Assembly: GCA_051953655.1 (NCBI GenBank)
Contig: JBQCIO010000252.1
Span: 1 to 24,939 of the forward strand
Direction: 5' to 3'
Origin: JBQCHF01 sp051953655
GTDB taxonomy: Bacteria; Actinomycetota; Actinomycetes; Motilibacterales; Motilibacteraceae
DNA: 24,939 nucleotides
The notes beneath the pieces are model-generated. The model saw only the letters and a program-made list of their open reading frames with translations. It did no database searches and was not told where the DNA came from. Of this stretch, positions 6,205 to 13,027 are shown one piece after another (position 1 is the first letter of the stretch; each line of letters opens with the position of its first letter). Both the position numbers and the translations under genes were made by a program.

Positions 6205-7386
6205 CCAGGTCCAGGCGTAGGACTCGTCCTCGCACGCGGTCCCGCCCTCGCCCAGCTCGAGCGGGCGGAAGGTGTCGACCATGACGGCGAGCTCGTCGAA
6301 GACCTCCTTGCCCAGGCTCTTCTCCACCGCGCCGGGCTGGGGGCCGTGCGAGTGGCCGCCGGGGTGCAGGCTGATCGAGCCCTGGGCGATCCCTGAGCCC
6401 TTGCGCGCCTCGTAGTCGCCGCCGCAGTAGAACATGACCTCGTCGCTGTCGACGTTGGCGTGGTAGTAGGGCACCGGCACGGCCAGCGGGTGGTAGTCGA
6501 CCTTGCGCGGCACGAAGTTGCAGATGACGAAGTTCCAGCCCTCGAACACCTGGTGCACCGGCGGCGGCTGGTGGATCCGGCCGGTGATCGGCTCGAAGTC
6601 GGCCACGTTGAAAGTGAAGGGGTAGAGGCAGCCGTCCCAGCCGACGACGTCGAACGGGTGCGTGGGGTGCACCACGACGCTGCCGACGATGCCGCCCGGG
6701 CCGTTGCCGCGGTGCTTGGTCCAGACCTCGACGTCCTCACCGTCGGCCAGCAGCGGCTCAGCCGGGCCGTGCAGGTCGCGCTCGCAGTAGGGCGAGTGCT
6801 CGAGCAGCTGGCCGTGCTTGGAGAGGTAGCGCTTGGGCGGGGTGATGTGGCTGTTGGCCTCGATGGCGTAGGCGCGCAAGGGCTCGTCGCCGGCCGGGAC
6901 CCAGCGGTGCACGGTGGCCCGCGGGATGACCACGTAGTCGCCCCGGCGCGCCTCCAGCGCGCCGAACACCGTCTCCACGGTGGCCGCGCCGGACTCGACG
7001 TAGACGCACTCGTCGCCGATCGCGTTGCGGTAGAGCGGCGAGGCCTCGCCGGCCACGACGTAGGAGATGCGGACGTCGGCGTTGCCGAGCACGAGCCGGC
7101 GGCCGGTGACGGCGTCGAGGGCCTTCCAGTCCTCCCCCGGGAACAGGTCGTGCAGCCTGAGGTGCCGCGGGCGCAGCGGGTGGTTGGCCGTGGTCGCCTG
7201 GTCGGGCAGCTCCCAGACGCGGGAGTCGACGATGGCCGACGGGATGCCGCGGTGGTAGAGCAGCGAGGAGTCCGAGGAGAAGCCCTCCTCGCCCATCAGC
7301 TCCTCGGCGTAGAGGCCGCCGTCCGCCCGGCGGAACTGGGTGTGGCGCTTGGGTGGCACCTCGCCGACCTGGCGGTAGTACGGCAT
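6187..7386 (-). CDS. hmgA: Homogentisate 1,2-dioxygenase
   Basis: A 399-residue non-haem iron dioxygenase that opens the ring of homogentisate to maleylacetoacetate in tyrosine and phenylalanine breakdown. The iron ligands are visible in the expected order: H309 in YYHANVDSDE, E316, and H347 in HPGGHSHGP; the spacing parallels the human enzyme (His335, Glu341, His371). The preceding PPPVHQVFEGWNFVICNFVPR is a family signature. The length is typical for the shorter bacterial form. The start at 7386 has GGAGGA five bases upstream. It is divergent from the unknown 304-residue gene and fahA, and the shared control region holds a repeated ACGTCCG motif. The IclR or Lrp-type regulators at 13-14 kb are plausible controllers. 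Confidence 0.96.
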   Translation of the reverse strand: MPYYRQVGEVPPKRHTQFRRADGGLYAEELMGEEGFSSDSSLLYHRGIPSAIVDSRVWELPDQATTANHPLRPRHLRLHDLFPGEDWKALDAVTGRRLVLGNADVRISYVVAGEASPLYRNAIGDECVYVESGAATVETVFGALEARRGDYVVIPRATVHRWVPAGDEPLRAYAIEANSHITPPKRYLSKHGQLLEHSPYCERDLHGPAEPLLADGEDVEVWTKHRGNGPGGIVGSVVVHPTHPFDVVGWDGCLYPFTFNVADFEPITGRIHQPPPVHQVFEGWNFVICNFVPRKVDYHPLAVPVPYYHANVDSDEVMFYCGGDYEARKGSGIAQGSISLHPGGHSHGPQPGAVEKSLGKEVFDELAVMVDTFRPLELGEGGTACEDESYAWTWAGRRL

Positions 7387-7403
7387 CCGGTCCTCCGCGG
7401 GGC

Positions 7404-7435
7404 ACGTCCGTTTATCGGACGTCCGTGTACGTCCC
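7404..7435. promoter_or_regulatory. Candidate operator between hmgA and the 304-residue gene
   Basis: ACGTCCG-TTTAT-CGGACGT (7404-7422) is a perfect inverted repeat. It overlaps CGGACGTCCG (7416-7425, a perfect palindrome) and a third ACGTCC half-site (7429-7434), itself in inverted arrangement with GGACGT at 7417. On the minus strand the AT-rich centre reads GATAAA, a possible hmgA -10. A regulator here could control both divergent genes. Confidence 0.55.
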
Positions 7436-7448
7436 TTCGACGGTCCAC

Positions 7449-7454
7449 TAGAGT
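7449..7454 (+). promoter_or_regulatory. -10 element of a probable leaderless promoter
   Basis: TAGAGT ends seven bases before the ATG at 7462, and no Shine-Dalgarno sequence lies between. The matching -35 position falls within the operator repeats upstream. Confidence 0.5.
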
Positions 7455-7461
7455 CCCGCGC

Positions 7462-8376
7462 ATGTCAACCGGGGCGACGGGCGACAGGGCGCATGGGCCG
7501 GACTGGGCCCGCGACGACGCGACGGCCGTGCTGCTGGGCGGCCTGGTCGACGACGCGGCGGTCTACCCGCCGGGCAACGCCCCGCTGGCGCAGGCCGTCA
7601 CCGACCACCTGGCCGCCCGCGCCGCCTGGTACGCGCCGGTGGTCGGGCCGCTGCTGGTGCCGGCGTCCGCCGTGGCGGCGCTGCCGGCCCTGCTGCCCCC
7701 CGAGGTCGGGCCCGAGTCGCCCCTGGCGGTGGGGATCATCGCCGACGCCGGGCTCGACGGACTGCTGGCCGCTGCCTCCGACGCCGCGTCGGAGAAGCGG
7801 CTGCGTGTCGTGCACGGTGAGATCGCGGTGGCCGCAGGCGGCGACGTGCGAGAGCGTGTCCGTGAGGCCCTGGACCGGGACCGCTTCCCGGACCTGTTCG
7901 TCGAGATCCCCTTGCGCGACCGCGGGGCGGCGCTCGCGGCCCTGGACGAGGCGGCCGCGCACGAGAGCGGCGAGTCGGTGAAGCTGCGCACCGGCGGCAC
8001 CAGCCGCGAGGCGTTCCCGGACGAGGAGACCGTGGCATGGGGTCTGCGCTGCGCGATCGACCGGGACCTCGGGGTCAAGCTCACGGCCGGGCTGCACCAC
8101 GCCGTGCGGCACACCAATCCGGTCACCGGCTTCGAGCACCACGGGTTCGTCAACGCGCTGATCGCGGTGCGGGCGGCGCTGCTCGGCGCGGAGGTGCCGG
8201 ACATGGCGCGGCTCCTCGCCGAGCGGGACCCCGCGCGCCTGCTGCCGCACGTGCACCGGATGAGCGAGCCCGACGCCACCGTCGTCCGCAGCTTCCTGCG
8301 CTCGTTCGGCTGCTGCGGGGTCACCGACCCGGTGACCGACCTCGTCGCCCTCGGGCTGCTCAACCCGCCGACCTGA
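7462..8376 (+). CDS. Conserved protein of unknown function in the homogentisate cluster
   Basis: A 304-residue soluble protein; I recognise a conserved type but no assigned function. Likely conserved blocks are GLVDDAAVYPPGNAPL (27-42), VKLRTGG (173-179) followed by FPDEE, VKLTAGLHHAVRH (205-217), HHGFVN (226-231) and RSFGCCGVTDP (280-290). Alternating hydrophobic strands ending in charged or Gly residues (GIIADAG, LFVEIPL, VKLRTGG, VKLTAGLHH) look like a TIM barrel, with His and Lys clustered at strand ends. There is no signal peptide or membrane segment. It lies exactly between hmgA (makes maleylacetoacetate) and fahA (uses fumarylacetoacetate), with only 32 bases to fahA. The isomerase for the step between is otherwise missing here. 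The catalytic role is inference only. A longer frame-open stretch upstream of the ATG runs antisense to hmgA and is discarded. Confidence 0.88.
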   Translation: MSTGATGDRAHGPDWARDDATAVLLGGLVDDAAVYPPGNAPLAQAVTDHLAARAAWYAPVVGPLLVPASAVAALPALLPPEVGPESPLAVGIIADAGLDGLLAAASDAASEKRLRVVHGEIAVAAGGDVRERVREALDRDRFPDLFVEIPLRDRGAALAALDEAAAHESGESVKLRTGGTSREAFPDEETVAWGLRCAIDRDLGVKLTAGLHHAVRHTNPVTGFEHHGFVNALIAVRAALLGAEVPDMARLLAERDPARLLPHVHRMSEPDATVVRSFLRSFGCCGVTDPVTDLVALGLLNPPT

Positions 8377-8408
8377 CCCGACGTTCCCGACCCGCAGAAG
8401 GAGAACGC

Positions 8409-9620
8409 ATGGCCGCGCACACCTGGGTGGACGTGCCCGAGGGGCACCCGTTCGGCGTCGGAGCCCTGCCCTACGGCGTGTTCACGGTGGACGACGAGGC
8501 GCCGCGGGTCGGCGTCGCGATCGGCGACCACGTGCTCGACCTGGCGCCGGTGGCGGCCGTCGAAGGCCTGGACGGCGGGCACGTCTTCGCCGAGCCCAGC
8601 CTGAACCCGTTCATGGCGCTGGGCCGCCCGGCCTGGGGCGCGGTGCGCGACTGGCTGACCGAGCTGCTCACCGTGGAGGCCAACGCCGACCTGGTCGAGC
8701 CGCACCTGCTGCCGCTCGAGGCGGTCACCCTGCAGATGCCGTTCGAGGTCGCCGACTACGTCGACTTCTACTCCTCCCAGGACCACGCGGAGAACGTGGG
8801 CCGGATCTTCCGGCCCGACGCCGAGCCGCTCACCCCCAACTGGAAGCACCTGCCCATCGGCTACCACGGGCGCTCCGGCACGGTCGTGCCGTCGGGGACG
8901 CCGGTCGTCCGCCCGTGCGGCCAGCGACGAGGGCACGACGGGATCTCCTACGGCCCGTCGGAGCGACTGGACATCGAGGCCGAGGTCGGGTTCGTCGTCG
9001 GCGTCCCGTCGGCGCAGGGCGAGCGGGTGCCGGCGTCGGCGTTCCGCGACCACGTGTTCGGCGTGGTGCTGGTGAACGACTGGAGCGCGCGTGACATCCA
9101 GTCCTGGGAGTACGTCCCGCTCGGCCCGTTCCTGGGCAAGTCCTTCGCGACGTCGGTGTCCTCCTGGGTGCTGCCGCTGGACGCGCTCGACACCGCACGC
9201 GTCGCTGCTCCGGCGCAGGACCCGGCTCCCCTCCCCTACCTCGCCGACGACGAGGGCTGGGGCCTGGACCTGGCGCTGGAGGTGCGCTGGAACGGCGAGG
9301 TGGTCTCGCGCCCGCCGTTCCGCGGCATGTACTGGACGCCCGCGCAGCAGCTGGCGCACCTCACTGTGAACGGCGCCTCGCTGCGCACCGGCGACCTGTT
9401 CGCCTCCGGCACCGTCTCCGGCCCCGATCGCGACCAGCGCGGCTCGTTCCTGGAGCTCGCCTGGAACGGCGCCGAGCCGCTCCGGCTGGCGGACGGCTCG
9501 CTGCGCTCGTTCCTGGAGGACGGCGACACGGTCACGATCACCGCCACCGCACCGGGCCCGGACGGGTCGCGGATCGGGCTGGGCGAGGTGACCGGGAGCA
9601 TCCTGCCGGCCCGGCCGTGA
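8409..9620 (+). CDS. fahA: Fumarylacetoacetase
   Basis: A 403-residue hydrolase that splits fumarylacetoacetate into fumarate and acetoacetate, the last step of tyrosine breakdown. The N-terminal SH3-like domain covers about 1-115. Active-site residues match the mammalian enzyme with a constant offset: D119 in DYVDFYSS, H126, E190 and E192 in DIEAEVGF, D224 in LVNDWSARDIQ, and K244 in GPFLGKSF. The metal ligands are thus D119, E190, E192 and D224. AAGGAGAA lies just before the ATG at 8409, a strong Shine-Dalgarno site, in contrast to the leaderless gene upstream. Its TGA stop overlaps the GTG of the following kinase gene. Confidence 0.96.
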   Translation: MAAHTWVDVPEGHPFGVGALPYGVFTVDDEAPRVGVAIGDHVLDLAPVAAVEGLDGGHVFAEPSLNPFMALGRPAWGAVRDWLTELLTVEANADLVEPHLLPLEAVTLQMPFEVADYVDFYSSQDHAENVGRIFRPDAEPLTPNWKHLPIGYHGRSGTVVPSGTPVVRPCGQRRGHDGISYGPSERLDIEAEVGFVVGVPSAQGERVPASAFRDHVFGVVLVNDWSARDIQSWEYVPLGPFLGKSFATSVSSWVLPLDALDTARVAAPAQDPAPLPYLADDEGWGLDLALEVRWNGEVVSRPPFRGMYWTPAQQLAHLTVNGASLRTGDLFASGTVSGPDRDQRGSFLELAWNGAEPLRLADGSLRSFLEDGDTVTITATAPGPDGSRIGLGEVTGSILPARP

Positions 9621-10159
9621 GGCCGCTGCACGTCCTCGTCGGCGGTCCGCCGGCCAGCGGCAAGTCCACGCTCGCCCCGGCGCTGGCCCGCGAGCTCGGC
9701 CTGCCGCTGCTGGCCAAGGACACCGTGAAGGACGCCCTGCTCGAGGTCCTCGGCGCCGACGACCTGGACGCCTCACGGCGGCTGGGACGGGCGTCGGTGG
9801 AAGTGCTGTTCGCCCTGGCGCGGGAGGCGGGGTCGGCGGTGGTGGAGAGCGTGTGGCACCGCTCCTACGCAGGGGCGCAGGTCGCCCGGCTGCCCGGTGA
9901 CGTCGTCGAGGTGTTCTGCCGCGCGCCGCGCGAGGTGCTGGTGGCCCGCTACCGCGAGCGGGCGGGGACGCGGCACGCCGGGCACTTCGACGACGTCCGG
10001 ACGCCGGAGGAGCTGTTCGGCCAGCAGACCTCCGAGCCGCTGGCCGGCCCGTGGCCGCTGGTGGAGGTCGACACGACGCGACCAGTGGACGTGGCGGCGC
10101 TGGCTGAGCTGGTCCGGGATCTGCCGCCCGGCGTCGCAGGTCGGTTCGCCTTGGGCTGA
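9617..10159 (+). CDS. P-loop kinase/AAA-family ATP-binding protein
   Basis: A 180-residue protein with a Walker A motif GGPPASGKST (9-18) right at the N-terminus, followed by helices and LAKDTVKDALLE (33-44). That layout is typical of small zeta-toxin/shikimate-kinase-like P-loop kinases. The VVESVW strand (about 75-80) takes the place of Walker B, and the region RYRERAGTRHAGH (about 112-124) supplies lid Arg residues. The substrate is unknown. The GTG start overlaps the fahA stop (GTGA), so translation is coupled to fahA. No antitoxin-like partner is visible, which argues against a toxin role. An inverted repeat at 10231-10260 may end the transcript. Confidence 0.8.
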   Translation: MRPLHVLVGGPPASGKSTLAPALARELGLPLLAKDTVKDALLEVLGADDLDASRRLGRASVEVLFALAREAGSAVVESVWHRSYAGAQVARLPGDVVEVFCRAPREVLVARYRERAGTRHAGHFDDVRTPEELFGQQTSEPLAGPWPLVEVDTTRPVDVAALAELVRDLPPGVAGRFALG

Positions 10160-10230
10160 GGCCCTGGGCGTCGACAACCGCAAGGCGTCGAGCAGCGTCT
10201 CAACGACGGCGCCAGCGGCAGCGCCCCGGA

Positions 10231-10260
10231 GCCGAGCACCGCGCTCGCGCGATGCTCGGC
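10231..10260. terminator. Inverted repeat, possible terminator after the kinase gene
   Basis: GCCGAGCA (10231-10238) and TGCTCGGC (10253-10260) form a perfect 8-bp stem with a GC-rich 14-base loop, 71 bases after the kinase stop and 39 bases before the next lipoprotein start. It could equally be an operator of the lipoprotein gene. Confidence 0.4.
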
Positions 10261-10299
10261 CGCGGTGATGCAGCCAGACACATCGGGGGAATCTTCATC

Positions 10300-11016
10300 G
10301 TGAACAAGCGCGTCATCGGTCCGACGCTGGGACTTCTCGTGGTGGGGACCATGTCCCTGGCCGCCTGCTCGGGCGGCAGCACGACCCGCTCCACGGCGAG
10401 CCGGCCCAGCACGTCGCCGTCGGACACCTCGTCGGTCAGCACGTCGTCCGCCAGTCCGTCGTCCAGCAGCCGCAGCGGCGAATCCGTCGGCGGCACGCCT
10501 CGGGCGTCCCAGCCGACCGGTGACGCAGCAGCGTCCGCCGTCGCCTCCATCGTCGGCGGTGAGGCGACCTACCCGTCCTCGTGCGACCAGGCGGGCACGA
10601 CCGAGGTGCCGGTCCACCTGCACGACGGCACGGCGACGCTGCCGCACGGCTCGGAGCTGCGGCTCGAGCCCAGCCCGGCGGTCACCAAGGTCGTCACCCT
10701 GGACGACGGGCACACCTATCGGCTGGTGACGCTCGAGTGCCTACCGCCCGCCGGTGCCGGCCACAGCCAGCTGTTCGTCTACCTCGACGACCGGGGGAGC
10801 AGCCCGCACCTGCTGGGCGAGCCGATCAAGGTCGCGGACGGCCTCCAGGTCAGCTCCACCGGCGAGCAGGACGGTGAAGGCCTGGTGGTCAGCGCCCAGG
10901 GCTGGTCGGCGCAGGCCCCCGACTGCTGCCCGGACCAGTCCAGAACGTACTTCCTGGAGGTCTCCCCACGCGGGGTGACGGTGGTGAGCCGGCCGGTGCA
11001 GCCGCTGACGCGCTAG
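10300..11016 (+). CDS. Lipoprotein of unknown function with Ser/Thr-rich linker
   Basis: A 238-residue exported lipoprotein. The GTG at 10300, with GGGGGA about nine bases upstream, starts a short signal peptide with basic n-region (NKR), hydrophobic core and lipobox SLAAC (Cys23). A low-complexity Ser/Thr/Pro stretch (about 26-75) then tethers a C-terminal domain of about 150 residues. That domain contains four Cys (one in YPSSCDQ, one in LECLPP and a pair in PDCCPDQ), probably disulphide bonded outside the cell. It looks like a beta-rich domain (TEVPVHLHDGTATL, HTYRLVTLEC, LFVYLDD). I do not recognise a family. It converges on the small unknown gene ending at 11051. Confidence 0.78.
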   Translation: MNKRVIGPTLGLLVVGTMSLAACSGGSTTRSTASRPSTSPSDTSSVSTSSASPSSSSRSGESVGGTPRASQPTGDAAASAVASIVGGEATYPSSCDQAGTTEVPVHLHDGTATLPHGSELRLEPSPAVTKVVTLDDGHTYRLVTLECLPPAGAGHSQLFVYLDDRGSSPHLLGEPIKVADGLQVSSTGEQDGEGLVVSAQGWSAQAPDCCPDQSRTYFLEVSPRGVTVVSRPVQPLTR

Positions 11017-11023
11017 CTCGATC

Positions 11024-11050
11024 GCGGGCAGTGGCGGCCGCCGCGCCCGC
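11024..11050. terminator. Weak bidirectional terminator candidate
   Basis: GCGGGC (11024-11029) and GCCCGC (11045-11050) surround the palindrome GGCGGCCGCC (11033-11042) in the 34-base gap between two convergent stops. The arms are short and slightly off-centre. Confidence 0.35.
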
Positions 11051-11542
11051 TCAGGGCAGCTCGACCGTCTCCGCCCGGGCGATCTCGGCGAACGCGGCGT
11101 CGAGGTAGGGGCGCAGCGGACGGCGTCGGGCGGCCAGCAGGTCGGCCACCAGCAGCGGCGCGTGCCGGGCGACGTCGAGCGGGGTGACCGGCGGCGCCTC
11201 GCCTCCCCCGTCGGTGCTGTCCGGGTGCAGGCCGAGGGAGCCGCCGAGCACCACCACCAGCGCGGTGACGTCGACCTGCGGGAACCAGCCGACGACGCCG
11301 CGCACCGCCCGCTCGAGCGCCTGCTGGGCGTCGTCGGCGTCCAGGCCGTCGGGGTGCAGCTCCTCGAGCAGCCGGCGCACGACCGACCCGAGCACCTCGT
11401 TGACCCGCTCCCGGTCCAGGGTCACCAGCCGGGCGACGGCCTCGGCGTAGGCCTGCGCATCCTGGGCGGTGGCGGCGTCGACGGCGCGGGTGCAGGCCTC
11501 GGCGACGGCGCGGGCGGCGGGCGGAAGGGGGAGCGGGCTCAC
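11051..11542 (-). CDS. Unknown cytoplasmic protein, mostly helical
   Basis: A 163-residue protein without recognisable family. It is rich in Ala, Leu, Arg and Asp, with predicted helices such as ARAVAEACTRAVDAATAQD, AYAEAVARLVTLDRERV and EVLGSVVRRLLEELHPDG, and a more hydrophobic centre VVGWFPQVDVTALVVVLGGSLGL. There is no clear signal peptide or catalytic motif. I chose the GTG at 11542, preceded by an AGGGTGA Shine-Dalgarno-like sequence. The frame stays open upstream to an ATG within the palindromic repeat at 11605-11680, but that segment reflects repeat DNA. Reading frame and GC skew support a real gene; function is unknown. Confidence 0.65.
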   Translation of the reverse strand: MSPLPLPPAARAVAEACTRAVDAATAQDAQAYAEAVARLVTLDRERVNEVLGSVVRRLLEELHPDGLDADDAQQALERAVRGVVGWFPQVDVTALVVVLGGSLGLHPDSTDGGGEAPPVTPLDVARHAPLLVADLLAARRRPLRPYLDAAFAEIARAETVELP

Positions 11543-11604
11543 GAGGTCACCCTGCCAGCAGACGACGACAACCGACCTCGGAGGGGGAACCGCCCCCACC
11601 AGAA

Positions 11605-11680
11605 GGTCGCCGCCCCCGCGAAATTTCACGGGGGCGGCGACCATGGATCACGGGGGCGTGATCGTTCCGGCCGGGGCCGG
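11605..11680. repeat. Palindromic intergenic repeat, copy 1
   Basis: A composite of two hairpins. The first (11605-11642) has perfect 14-bp arms beginning GGTCGCCGCC and ending GGCGGCGACC, with GAAATTTC at the centre: a 38-bp palindrome with one mismatched pair. The second (11646-11663) is GATCACG-GGGG-CGTGATC, followed by GTTCCGGCCGG. The part from CATGGATC to GTTCCG is nearly identical to the reverse strand of the element at 20494-20598. Lying 16 bases past the hpd stop, it probably also terminates hpd. Confidence 0.75.
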
Positions 11681-11695
11681 GGGTAGGGAACCGGG

Positions 11696-12898
11696 TCAGA
11701 GGTTGCCGCGGCGGGCCTGCTCGCGCTCGATGGCCTCGAAGAGGGCCTTGAAGTTGCCCTTGCCGAAGCCCATGGAGCCGTGGCGCTCGATCAGCTCGAA
11801 GAACACCGTGGGGCGGTCCTGCACTGGGGCGGTGAAGATCTGCAGGAGGTAGCCGTCCTCGTCGCGGTCGGCGAGGATGCGCAGCTCGCGGAGGGTCTCG
11901 ATCGGGACGCGGGTGTCGCCGACCCACTCGCCGAGGGTGTCGTAGTAGGAGTCCGGGGTGTTCAGGAACTCGACACCCATCTCCTTCATCGCCCGCACGG
12001 TGGCCACGATGTCGTTGGTGGCCAGGGCGATGTGCTGCACACCCGCGCCGCCGTAGAACTCGAGGTACTCGTCGATCTGCGACTTGCGCTTGCTGACGGC
12101 GGGCTCGTTGAGCGGGAACTTCACCCGGTGGTTGCCGCTGGCCACCACCTTGCTCATCAGCGCGGAGTACTCGGTGGCGATGTCGTCGCCCACGAACTCC
12201 TTCATGTTCGTGAAGCCCATGACCTTGTTGTAGAAGCCGACCCACTCGTCCATCCGGCCGAGCTCGACGTTGCCGACGCAGTGGTCGACGGCCTGGAAGT
12301 AGCGCTTCGGGTGGTCGGCCGGCTTGCCGCGGAAGGTCGGCTCGGCGGCCACGAAGCCGGGCAGGAACGGGCCGTCGTAGCGGGAGCGGTCGACGAGCGA
12401 GTGCCGGGTCTCGCCGTAGGTGGCGATGACGGCGAAGCGGACGGTGCCGTGCTCGTCGGTCATGTCGCCGGGCTCGGTGATCACCGTGGCGCCCTGGGCG
12501 CGGGCGTGCGCGACGGCCTTGTCGACGTCGGGCACCTCGAGGGCGAGGTCCCAGATGCCGTCGCCGTGCTCGGCCACGTGCCGGCCCACGTCGGTGCCCG
12601 CGTGCACCTCGCCGGTGAGCACGAAGCGCGCCTTGCCGCTGGTCAGCACGTACTCGGCGTGGTCGCGGTGGCCGGTCTCCGGGCCGCGGTAGGCGACCAG
12701 CTGCATCCCGAACGCGCTCTGGTAGTAGTGCGCGGCCTGCTTGGCGTTGCCGACCAGGAAGTGGATGTGGTCCATGCCGATGACCGGGAACGGGTCCTCG
12801 GCGACGTCGTGCGCGACGGCGCCGACCAGCACGTCGACGTCGGGGGTCTCGTCGCTGGCGTCGGGGCGGTGCAGCAGGTCGGTCATCAGCTCAGACAT
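11696..12898 (-). CDS. hpd: 4-hydroxyphenylpyruvate dioxygenase
   Basis: A 400-residue Fe(II) dioxygenase converting 4-hydroxyphenylpyruvate to homogentisate, the substrate of HmgA. Two vicinal-oxygen-chelate domains are visible: the first begins at GMDHIHFLVGN (41-51), the second at QAVDHCVGNVE (202-212). The iron ligands are H206, H289 in GVQHIALATNDI and E368 in FFELIER. The C-terminal signature FGKGNFKALFEAIE (378-391), which gates the active site, is intact. The ATG at 12898 has GGAGG five bases upstream. The gene is divergent from an Lrp/AsnC regulator, a common arrangement for hpd in actinobacteria, and the gap between them holds two inverted repeats. It lies about 4.3 kb from hmgA on the same strand. 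Confidence 0.97.
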   Translation of the reverse strand: MSELMTDLLHRPDASDETPDVDVLVGAVAHDVAEDPFPVIGMDHIHFLVGNAKQAAHYYQSAFGMQLVAYRGPETGHRDHAEYVLTSGKARFVLTGEVHAGTDVGRHVAEHGDGIWDLALEVPDVDKAVAHARAQGATVITEPGDMTDEHGTVRFAVIATYGETRHSLVDRSRYDGPFLPGFVAAEPTFRGKPADHPKRYFQAVDHCVGNVELGRMDEWVGFYNKVMGFTNMKEFVGDDIATEYSALMSKVVASGNHRVKFPLNEPAVSKRKSQIDEYLEFYGGAGVQHIALATNDIVATVRAMKEMGVEFLNTPDSYYDTLGEWVGDTRVPIETLRELRILADRDEDGYLLQIFTAPVQDRPTVFFELIERHGSMGFGKGNFKALFEAIEREQARRGNL

Positions 12899-12933
12899 GG
12901 GTCCTCCACGAGGTACGGCCGGCGATTGCGGCA

Positions 12934-12961
12934 TTGCACAGGGGCCGGGCAGCCTGCGCAA
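12934..12961. promoter_or_regulatory. Candidate operator I between hpd and the Lrp-type gene
   Basis: TTGCACAGG (12934-12942) and CCTGCGCAA (12953-12961) form an inverted repeat with 8 of 9 pairs and a 10-base spacer, 36 bases before the hpd start. TTGC/GCAA half-sites recur in the same gap. Confidence 0.45.
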
Positions 12962-12987
12962 CGGTGCCCACCGACGCTGGGCAATCT

Positions 12988-13004
12988 GTCCATCGGTGAT
13001 GGAC
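12988..13004. promoter_or_regulatory. Candidate operator II upstream of the Lrp-type gene
   Basis: GTCCATC-GGT-GATGGAC is a perfect 7-bp inverted repeat with a 3-base centre, 23 bases before the regulator's ATG. CAACGT (13015-13020) ends seven bases before that ATG and may be a leaderless -10, which would put the palindrome over the -35 region and fit autoregulation. Confidence 0.5.
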
Positions 13005-13027
13005 GCCGACCGGGCAACGTGTGCAGG

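Noticed and set aside
6460..7461. Upstream extension of the 304-residue protein to 638 residues
   Set aside because: The extension runs antisense through hmgA and its control region; the ATG at 7462 with TAGAGT seven bases before it is the better start.
9617..10159. Zeta-type toxin reading of the P-loop kinase
   Set aside because: No antitoxin-like gene is adjacent, and the gene is coupled to a metabolic gene instead.
11543..11644. N-terminal extension of the gene at 11051 starting in the palindromic repeat
   Set aside because: The ATG is part of the repeat's CCATGG, and the encoded residues reflect repeat DNA; the GTG at 11542 has a Shine-Dalgarno-like sequence.
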